This document shows, one piece after another, positions 47,242-58,000 of a stretch of 64,000 nucleotides of DNA. This stretch comes from Sanderia malayensis (taxonomy: Eukaryota; Cnidaria; Scyphozoa; Semaeostomeae; Pelagiidae): positions 1,116,001 to 1,180,000 of the forward strand of contig RQOL01000618.1 in assembly GCA_013076295.1 (NCBI GenBank), written 5' to 3'. Position numbers and translations under genes: made by a program. Every line of letters begins with the position of its first letter. The stretch's first letter is position 1. Under the pieces are notes generated by a model, which was not told where the DNA came from, ran no database searches, and saw only the letters and a list, made by a program, of their open reading frames with translations.

Positions 47242-49969
47242 TTAATCTGTCTCGTTTAGAAGAGTGGTCCTGAGCAAAGCCTCGCACACAGAATACGGAT
47301 CACAATTAGATGATGGACGTCTATCTTCGAGGTATCCTTTGTTGTCATGAGCGCACTGACGAGGGATTCTGATACTGGATCCTCTGTTCGCAACACCATG
47401 AGAGAACGTTCCGATGTCCGACGTCTCATGAAGACCAGTCAGTCTTCGCTTGTTGTCTTCTCCCTTGTTCGGGTCGTACATCCTGATGTGGTAGTCGTGA
47501 CATTTTGCTAACTTCTCAACAGCACTGAATACATGCGACAGACCTCCTTCGGCACGCATTTCAGCAGTACTGCAAGAAACAATGAAATGAAGGGCATACA
47601 AATGAGTGGCAGGCAGTGCCAGTATTACAGGACAAGATGCAGTCAGTAGCAAAACTGAAATATTAGTTGCAGTAACGATAAACATACACATATTGATATA
47701 ATAATAATTAGTAGCAATGGTATTAGTCAATACAAAATCTTTGAAAGTAAAACAATTAACAATAAAAACGGGACAAGCCGTGATAAAAGCTATCTTTAAC
47801 ATTGAAAAATCAAATAAAAAAAGTCCAACATTTAAGCAGATGTGCAAGGGAATAGAAGGTAGACCAATAGCAATCGAAGGAGGCTAGTGGTGACAGATGA
47901 CGTGATAAGTGTTTCATTTACCTGAAGTTCATGTGAGCTCCAGCTCCGTTCCAGTCTCCAGGCATTGGCTTTGGATCGAGTGAATCAACAATGCCAAAAT
48001 GTTCGCAAATACGAGACATGATATACCTGGCCATCCATGTCTGATCTCCCACGTCGATTCCCTCGCAGGGGCCTATTTGATATTCCCACTAAAAAGTAAA
48101 TAGAATTTAAATTATAAGAACATTTCTACGTTAGCCATTTAGTCCATTCGGCGACATATAGCTTTTGAATGCTTAATGAAGTCCTTTACACGTAGTATAT
48201 TGAAAGGAAAACAAGCACTTGTAAACAAAGCCACTAAGATGTAACGTGGATTCTCTGAAAAATGAATAGCACTCATGAGTAAAGTTCCACTGCCCATGAC
48301 AGAACATTTTTTGTTGTGTTGAGGTGTTTGCTGATAGCAATTCCACTGTGGCTTTTTAATTCACAGCAAACACTTTTGAACGACCCAAAGCAACAATATA
48401 CACATTTTTAGGCATGTGTGATAAATGAATAAAGATAAATATATACGAACTGTGAATAAAATGTATTCTGTTCTTACACACCTGTCCAGGCATAACCTCT
48501 GCATTTTCTCCACCGATCTCAATGCCAGCATACAAGCAGGCCTTGTAATGCGCCTCCACAACTTCTCTGCCAAATTGTCTGCCAGTACCAACAGCGCAGT
48601 AGTAAGGTCCCTGTCCACCAGGAAATCCCATCTTTGGCCACCCGAGTGGATGGCCATCTGTGTCCAATAACGTGTATTCTTGCTCAATTGCAAACCACGG
48701 AACGTGTTCCTTGAATGGAGAGAGATGAGATCACAAAGATAAATTACTCAACATGTTGTAGTTGAACATGATTAGCAATATAGTCCAAATTCAATTCGTA
48801 TCTGATCAAGTAAAACTCGGAAAAATCCAGCGTCTGAGTAATACGTGCTGCTATAGCTGCCTACCTTACATTTCTCCACAACATCCAGACATGTTTTTCT
48901 GTTATTGGTAGAGCATGGGTCCTCTTTGTAGTCATACGTGTCGCAGAGGACCAGCTTGTGTTTTCCGGGTCGAAATGGATCCGGGTACAAAGCACGCGGA
49001 TGCAGAAATGTATCGCTGTTCTTGCCTACAGCCTGTCCGGTGGACGATCCGTCAAAATTCCAAACTGACAAATCCTCTGGTCTCTCGGGTTCCTTGTGCA
49101 CGGTCTTTGTTTTTCCTCTCATGAATTCTCCTGTTCCATCAATCCATGTATACGTCACTTGGACTTTATTAGGGTCAACCGGCAGCTTCATGTACCAATC
49201 TAAAATATTCTGGTTTATTTTGTGGTAGCTTCGTTGCTGTATTCCATTATTGGTACCACTGCTGAAAAAATTCAAAGAACGTAAACACTGTTATTCGACG
49301 AAAAAATTTTTGTTTTGAGCAATCAAAACAAGGTGTCCTTCACGTTTCCCGCCATAAGTTGAAGCAAAACGCCTAATGCCCAATCCCTTCTTAACTTTGA
49401 ATCTTTTTATCACTGCAAATACGTAAAAGTTCAATTAACCCTTCTCTCCAATAGGCCAACTGAAATAATAGCTTTTCGCGATTAACTCTTCCAATCCCCC
49501 CCCCCCATGAAGTTTCGTATACCAAAAAGGACGTGAAATAAAATGCAAATATTTAGTAAGCATAGATAAACACATTCTATCTTCTATTTATAACGTCGTG
49601 TTATTTAGAGTTAAAAGTTTCTATTCTTGTATATGCACGGAACACCAATCCATACTTTCACATTCGAGCGAAGCCACTGATCTATAAGAAATCTTATAGA
49701 TCAGTGAGCCAAGCAGACAGGTTTACGCGGGAAATCAATCGATCACGAATTGCGTCATCGCGGCAGCCTGGCAGCCTGTAGAAATTTGCTTTCACGAAGG
49801 TCAATGTCGATAATATAAACTTTACTCAGTTTTACCTGGAAACATGGTTATCCTTTCTCAAACAAGCAATACTTGATCCAACAGCTCTTGAGCTGCTGGA
49901 AAGAAATTTTTGACCAGCTTTCAAGATGCCTTGCTTCTGTATTCGCAGCAAAAATCCGATTTGAGCCAT
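47242..49969 (-). CDS. Glutamine synthetase paralogue with N-terminal mitochondrial presequence, 417 aa
   Basis: Exons 49969-49836, 49261-48865, 48709-48482, 48088-47922 and 47569-47242, all in phase. The last four align with the neighbouring GS and keep the active-site motifs ([53 protein letters not shown]). The extra first exon encodes [20 protein letters not shown] followed by a Ser/Arg/Lys-rich stretch with no acidic residue in the first 35 or so. It can form a basic amphipathic helix, a classic mitochondrial targeting signal. The leader is about 44 aa and joins the GS core in phase 2. A minus-strand donor at 51071 (GGCG then GTAAGT) and an AG just 5' of the ATG suggest a further 5'UTR exon. 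The C-terminus (LLNETD) is about 8 residues shorter than in the paralogue. Confidence 0.93.
49676..49705. other. Perfect 14-bp palindrome with AA centre
   Basis: ACTGATCTATAAGA and TCTTATAGATCAGT flank two A bases. It lies in intron 1 of the mitochondrial-type GS gene. No known signal recognised. Confidence 0.7.
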
Positions 49970-52080
49970 CGTGTTTCTTTGTCTGTTGATTATACTTCAA
50001 TACTTCAAAATGATTTCTTGCCAGGTATTTCGCTCTGTTTTACAAGGAAGGTGGAAGCACAGGTAAGATATCATATTACTAGAGAAAACTCAAAGTCTAA
50101 ATTTCAACAATAATGTCAAACGGGCATGTTTGGGCCAGCTCAACGAAGATGGTCCAAAGACCCACCTTTTCAGAATTCTGGGGACTTTTTATTGAATTAA
50201 CTTATGTTACCATTAAAACAAGGCAAATGTGAATTTCATGACTTTGGCAGACGATAATAAAACTAGCAAGAAATTAGGTAGTTTAATCGCTCAAATTTGC
50301 ACCCCAAAAACCCGGAGAGGAAAATGACATGAAATTCAATAGTGAAATGTTCATGGGCCATTGTTGAAGTTGTTAATTTCGCAATCTAACACATGTTGAA
50401 CGTCACGCCACTTCATTTCAACACAAATATTTTCTTTCTTTGCAGGTATAGTTGCCTGGCAATATAAACTGCTCTGGATGAATTTTTGTTCTTATTTGTT
50501 GGAACACTTGTTATCCTTGTCTCCAAAACACTAAATAGTTGGTCAAATCGTTCTCAGATATTTACAAGCAACAAAGCAAACAAGCAATTTGGAGCCATTG
50601 ATAATTTTTTTCCAATCATTTCTTTTTACCGGCTTCTACGCCCCCGTTGTCAAACAAACTACTTCTTGAAAAGCTTTTTGCAAAATGTCCATATTAAATT
50701 TTCACTGATATCCATCTCTGGCAATTAGCATATCGATATCTTTAATAAAACTACATTTCTTCACCAATAAACGACAATTACCCGACTTTTCACGTTAATT
50801 TTTACTATATTCTGCAAACTTTTATAGCCCCAAACTCTGCAGAAATCTCGGGTTGCATTTCTTGGCCTAAGCGCATCTGCACGTGTGCATATTAATCCGT
50901 GGAATAATAAAAGAAAAGTGTATATGAGAGCCAATCTGACATAAAATATTTTAATGATATCTAATCCTTTTAGATGCAGGATTGTCCTTTATTTATTTAA
51001 ATATGAAACATATATGTGCGTGATGCATATTTATAAAAAAACTTTAGGCATCATAGAGAAAAATTACTTACCGCCTTCAAGACTTTCTTCGTCCGTTCCT
51101 TTGTACTTCCTTCGTTGAAACGAAGTGATGCACACGTCCCAACAGAAATTAACAGAAATTGACACCAACCACGTGCGAAGCGTCACAGTTCACAAACAAT
51201 TTTCTATTTTCAGGTGAACAAATACACATGTAGCTTCCGGTGGAAAGAGCCTTTGAACCTTGAACTTCGGGTATAAAACCCCAGAACCCCGACCCTTATT
51301 CGCTTTTTGTTTGATTGTTGTTTTGTTTTTGAAATTGTAAGAAGGTACGAAAAACATGACAAAGAAGAACACGACCTTGAGTTAAAATCAGCGGGCGATG
51401 CATCTTATAAAAACTCTTTTTGTGTACTACTCTTCGACTTTGGAACTATCTGTGCCAGACCGATAGTTTCAAAGCGATTCGAAGACTCAGTGGAATAGAA
51501 ATACAGTTAACTCTGCCTAATTCGAACACCCTGGGGAAGCGTGAAAATGTTCGAATTACAAAAAGTTCGAATTATAGAGGCTTGTTTTATAAGAATTGGT
51601 TCTTTTGTGGTCCTTGAAGGGACAGAGAATTTCGTTCGAACTAGACAGAGTTCGAATTACACGAGTTCGAATTATGCAGATTTGACTGTATCAAAGTAAT
51701 TTTTCTGAGTTTCGAGAAATTTGTATATACTTCTATACGATTATAACAGCAGTGAAGGAAGTGAAGTTGAATATTTGCATTTTGTCGGCGCCTTGGTGTA
51801 AGCGAAGCGAGTTGTCGAATTTCAAGTTGGCTCATTGAGTTCTGGCACAGAATAAGGAGAGATTTCTCTCCTTATTCTGTGGTTCTGGCTCCACTCCACT
51901 CCACTGGCAATAAACATGTTTCGGGCTGTTCTGTTGCTGTTGTTGTTCATGAAGAAATGCAATTGCAAAGTATAATGGCGTGTGTTTCATGTCCCAGTTC
52001 CACAATCGTGGATTCATTATAAGATCGATACAGGCAACGAGTGAGGGAAGCATATTGTTTATTTTGTTTGAATTGAAAAC
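49970..52080. other. Spacer between divergent GS paralogue (-) and EIF2B3 (+)
   Basis: Contains the likely 5'UTR exon of the GS gene (from 51072 upward on the minus strand) and a MITE at 51504-51688. No conserved ORF seen. Confidence 0.55.
51504..51688. mobile_element. 185-bp Tc1/mariner (pogo-like) MITE, copy 2, inverted
   Basis: It starts CAGTTAACTCTGCCTAATTC and ends with the inverse of CAGTCAAATCTGCATAATTC, with TA at 51502-51503 and 51689-51690. It has the same length and internal words as the copy at 41880-42064, in reverse orientation. It lies about 390 bp upstream of the EIF2B3 start codon. Confidence 0.85.
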
Positions 52081-55000
52081 ATGGCTCCAGAATTCCAGCC
52101 TGTAATCCTTGCTGCTGGAGGTGGCTCAAGGATGTATCCATTGACGGAAGAAATACCGAAAGCACTTCTGCCTGTTGGTGGAGTTCCGCTAATATGGTAT
52201 CCCATTCATCACTTACAAAAGTATGGTTTTGAAGGTTAGATTCATTCATTCATTCATTCATTTCTTTTAAAATTCCATTTCAATACAAAGAGACACAAGA
52301 CAAGCCTATAATACATACAATTACATATACAATACAAGAGAATTAACTCAAAGTGCTTCAATATATTACAGAATTACACATTAACAATTATGTGCTTTGT
52401 GTTTATTGTCTACAGTTTATAACATACATCATACTATCTGTTCTAATATGCTTTCTCTACAGACTTTATAATAATTGTTCTAAAGTCAAAGGAAAACATG
52501 TTCATTCAAGCCCTAAAGTCATGCTGTGATAAAAGAGTACGATTCACTTTTTCTACCATTCCTGATGATGAAGATATGGGCACTGCAGATTCACTACGAT
52601 TGCTGAAAGATAAAATACAAGTGAGTATCAAAAGCTAGCTGCAACTATTAAGTCTAACATACAATCTGACAGTGTGCACTTGCAGAGTAAGGCAGTTAGG
52701 CACCAGGGTTGAACAATAGTACAATAGAGAAAATCAATGGTACAATAGAGATGAAGAATGATAACTGCATAATATTAAAAAAGCCTCACTGCAAACTGGG
52801 TCCTTTATAATACAGGCTAAGCTGAAGCATTTTGCCTTAATATATCATAGTTTCTGAAAAATATAGTTTTTACTTTGCAGTCTGATGAAACTAGATCTGG
52901 ACATTGTTTCTTGTTTAGCCTGTTCAATAAAGATCTTCCTAGAAGTTTGGAAATTGTTATCATGTTATAATATTTTTATTCCATTTTCTTTCAATCAACT
53001 CAGACAGACATCATTGTGGTCAGCTGTGATGTGATAACCGATGCCCCATTTCACAGACTTGCAGATATTCACAGGACATACGATTCTAGTTTAACTGCCC
53101 TAATTGCACCAAGGGCTGACTTTTCTCAAGAAAAAGAAGCCGGAAAAGGAAGTAAAGGAAAAACCAAAGAAATGGAGCAAGGTATCATTGTGTGTTTGTT
53201 TTTATTAATCTGTTGCTTGCTTGAATATCAATTTGATGAACACTGAATCATGTTTGTTGCCACAGTCTCTTGTTTAATAATTTTGTACTGAATTTGGAAC
53301 GTTGTCTTTTATTCTTTATAGTCCAAAAAGATTTTATTGCAATAGAGAAAGGTGAAAACAGATTGTTATTTATGTTAAATGAAGCTGATTTGGAAAGTGA
53401 AAACATTCTAGTGAGAAAGTCTTTACTGAAAAGGTACTTAGTCTTATTCAAGAAAATATACACAAACTCAATAGATCAGCTTCAAGTTTTTTTCTAATGT
53501 ATTAATATTTTACAAATGAGAATTATTTAGCTTGATGTGTATTTTCAATGTCTAGATATCCTAACCTGACAATTCAAAGCAACCTAATTGATGCACACAT
53601 GTACATAATGAAGAAGTGGGTCCTTGATTTTATTTGTGAAAAGATGTAAGTAAAAGCAAAACAGATCTTGAAAAATGTTCTGAAATCTTAACCTTTCTTA
53701 TCCTCACGATGTCATTTACCAAGAGGCATATTGATTTTCAGATTGTCCTTTATTAAACTGCTTTTCTTTTGTTAACAGGTCATTTGAGAGTGTTAAGAGT
53801 GATGTTGTACCCTATCTTATCAAAAAGCAGTTCTCAAAAGTTCCAAATCGAAGAGATGAAAAACTAAGCTCTTCAATCCCATCACTTATTGAAGGTGATG
53901 CCAAACTAGGTATGTTTGTATCAATTATTTTCAGGGGCATTTTTAAATCTCGCGTCGAAGATATTTTCAGTCAGTCTCGCATGCACGCTGAAAATACAAT
54001 ACTTGGTTGCTCTCAATTTTGCTAAAAGCTACACGTCATTATACCGCCAGACAGTCACGATATCGTCCATGTCGCAAAGACGCCCCAACGGCCACAATTG
54101 TAGCTACGGGACAGTCAAGTCAATCTCCTTGATTAATTCCAGCACATTTAATTCCAGCAAAGTTTAGTCGAGTTAGTCGGGGCGTTTATTCGATGGGAGC
54201 GTTTATTCGATGGGAGCGTTTAATGAAGCAAATTCGGCAATGATTTTCACTCCATGTCTTGAGCTTGCAGCTGAAACTTCGTTCTTTAGATAGATTGCGC
54301 TGTGTCAAGCACCATAAATTCCCAGAGTTTTTTTCAGTATTGGAGCATTAATACAAATTGCTTTATTCATTAGAAACTTTTTAAAATGAACACTTAATTG
54401 ATGCTTTAATTTCTGTTTTATTGTTGACCACATCGTTATGTTTCCATTGCAGATATATTCAGTTTTATGAAAGAAGATGAGTTGACATTGCTTACCAAAG
54501 AATTCTCCATATACTGTGACGTGAATAGGATGTCTTCAACGAAGAATAACATTCGATGTCATGGTTTTATCAACGATGGCTCTCTCTGTATCAGAGTGAA
54601 TAACCTTGCAGGATACACTCATATCAACAGAGAGGTATTGGATTGAAGATTGAAGTTACTTCAGCACCACCAAAATTAAAGCTCATTTGAACCTGCATAT
54701 AGCTATGTTTTCGACTTAGTTCGATGCATGTTCAATGCGATCTCAAATCTCCCAGGGGCACCCAAAGTTTAATCGAGTTATAGAATGTCAAACACATGCA
54801 AGAAGTACCAGAATGAGTTTGAAGTTGTTAGAGGTGGTGAACAGCTCAACAGTCGAGATAGCGAATAACAGATGTGTTATATGTGCCTAGTGTCAATTTT
54901 GGCTCATGTCTTACCTTAGATAACGAAAATATCAATGCGATCTCGAATCTCCCAAGGGTACCCAAAGTTTAATCGAGTTAGAGAATGTCAGATACATGCA

Positions 55001-58000
55001 AAAAGTACCATAATGAGTTTGAAGTTGTTAGAGGTGGTGAACAGTTAAAATAGCGAATGACAGATGTGTTTTATGTGCCTAGTGTCAATCTTGGCTTATT
55101 GTATATGTCTTATCTTAGATAACGAAAATATTTCCCATTGTTGCACCGAATACTGAGTTCGTCAAGATCCATTCGACAGTGAACGTGAAAGAGAAATCTC
55201 AGGTTAGAATATTATTTCTTTATTTAACGCCGCAGAGATAATAATAATAAATGATAAGATATGATAAGTTTATTTATCATATGAAATGGAGATTTTAATC
55301 GAAAGGATTTGATTTTCAGTCTGTTTTTCAATTTTCAAGCCAGTGTCATTTAATTTTATGTAGCTACATCATTATGAAACACATTTTATGTACATCATTA
55401 TGAAACACAACAGTTCACTTGGAAGAACTCGACTATGAGTCAATCAAATATTAATACAATTAATGAAAGAGCATTGACTCTCTCTTTATCCAAATCCTGT
55501 AGCAAATTATTTTTCTGTACGTTCCAGTATTAGCTACAATTTTCTTTTTATCAAACTCATCTTCACCTCGAACTCATCCCTCAGCCCTTTGCAAGCTCAA
55601 GATATAGAAAGAGTTCATGTGTATGATCATTCTAACAGAGATATATTTCATATAATGCAATCTTTGCTTCTTGTTACTTCAGGTGGGCTCTGATTGCATT
55701 GTTGGGGAAGGAACGAGCATCTCTGAAAACGTTTCTATCAAGAAGTCCGCAATTGGGAAGCACTGCAATATTGGATCTAAAGTAAAAATCAGTAACTCGA
55801 TCATCATGGAATATGTCACGATAGAAAATGGGTAAGAGTGGTCGTTTTATTTCATGCCGTTGTAAATCCCGAAAACGAAATTTTAGCTTGATTTATATTC
55901 AATATTAAGCTGTATAAACATTTATACGATGCAGTCAAATAATGAAATTATTGGTCTAAGCTTGTTGTTATTTGCCAGGTATTAGATACGCAACTTGAAT
56001 GTCTTGGTATATGGGATCAATATCCTTGTTAATTATGGTCAGGATGGGGGGTTGCTTGGAGGTGGGGGCCTATTCGAGGATTTACCCTAACTCCATATAA
56101 CAAAGCCCCTATAACAGACCGCCTCAAATAACGAACCAACCATTCGTAATGTAATTTAATAATCAACCTTAGGTTTAACTAACTTCAAACGAAGTTTGGT
56201 TTCCTTGAGGTTAATCATATCATTTATGCAATGCGATGAAATAATTATGGTATTAATAATTTCATTGTGTCGCGTTATTTGATGAATGCAAAAGTAACAC
56301 GAGTTTTTGTTTTTATATTTCAGTTGCAATGTGCAAGGAAGTGTCATATGTAGCCATGCATACATCAAGGAAAACTGTGTATTGAAAGACTGCCAGGTTG
56401 GCGCTAATCACACTGTGAAATGTAGGTTCTTTTTAGATTATTGATCATTTTGAAAAAAGCTGAGTTTTTTCAGAGAATTTTCAACTGTTGGGGGAGGGGG
56501 GCTGGCAGAATTGTATGGGCCTATAATTGGGTTGTATATTCTATTAACTTGAATAATTGGTAACAAAATTATTGAATTTCAAAAGTCTGCTGGATACCAG
56601 ATACAGGGCCGCATTTAAGTCGGTGGGGGCCCTGGGCCCAAAATTAATTTGGGCCCCTTGAAATACATCAAAAAATTTTTTTATGTATTTCACGTATAGA
56701 GTACTCAGATTCAGTCATTACAAACAAGTTAATATCAACTAAATAGTTTGATAGAAAAAACTCAAAAAATGAATAATTTGTAAAAATATACACATTTCGG
56801 TGCAATCCCAATAAACTACTCTTGTCCTTTAGTTCATGATGCTGCTAATTCTTTTCGTCTTGCCTTCACTGCTGCAAAATTGCAGATGATTTTCTTGGCG
56901 TCTAAACCTCTCAGCACATCAAAATTTGCGGCCATTAAGCATAACGCAGTAACGCGGTCTTGTGACATGGTGGACCTATAGTTGACTCTTGACCCTTTTC
57001 AGCATAGAGAAACTTCTTTCACCGGAGGCAACTCCACATGGCAAGGTGAGTAACAGTCTAAGTGCGGTCATTGCATTTGGGAAAGTGGCAGCTACACCTC
57101 CTTTCACAATTTGCTCTAACAGAAACTCCGAAATAGGCTTTTGTCTTTCATGGGGCTGTCGCCTCTTCAATTTCTTTCTTTTTTTGTGACATTCGGTGTC
57201 GGTATCAAGGAGATTCCTCCTCTTATAGAGGAACGTTTGAAGAGGCTTTTCAACAAACTTGCGATATTGCCGAATTTCCATTTCCATGTCATCATCAAAA
57301 TGATTTGGATAGGCTTCTTTCAGGACTTTACAATTAGTAGCAACGTCCACATCTTTGCTATCCAGACTAACGAGAAAACCAAATCTGTCATTGATAAGCT
57401 CGTATGCTGCTTGCCGCCGGGAGAGCTCAGTTTGGAGACTGTCGATGATTGGCAGGTACGTATTAACGTAAAAGGCTCGTTCGCCAGCTAGCTCTACTCC
57501 ACTTGTTGCACTCTCGTCCGTTGGCTTTTTTCTTTTGATTTTCCTCCTTCTCTCATCTCTGAATTCCTGATATGTTGCATCGCTGAATGATTTTGCCTTG
57601 TCGAGATACTCTTTGAATTTTCCTTCACTTCTGATCTCTGAAATGTATGACTTCAAACTGCGATACAAGTCAACAACGCATGAAAGACTCAGATCAATCG
57701 TTTGCAAAGACAGATTTGTAGCATTTATTCTCCCAAGTAAGTCATACCAAAACAAGCACATGAATGCATATTCCAGAGCATTCATTTTGTCAGAAATTGA
57801 CTCAGCATCATGTCTGGTCTGCATTGTTTGCTCTTCATCGTCAGCTAACTCGTCTAAGGATTTTTTAATGGGAACAGAACCTTTCGCAAGTGCCCTGATA
57901 GCATCATGCCGAGCAGACCACCTCGTGTCTGATAACTTTTTAACCACCAGTTGGTGTTTTGCTAAGTTTTCTTTCATAGAGTCCCATCGGTAGGTTGAAG

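Noticed and set aside
49262..49275. ATG at 49275 as the start of the upstream GS
   Set aside because: It lies within the intron, just before acceptor TTTTTTCAG; the spliced leader exon at 49969-49836 gives a better start and joins in phase.
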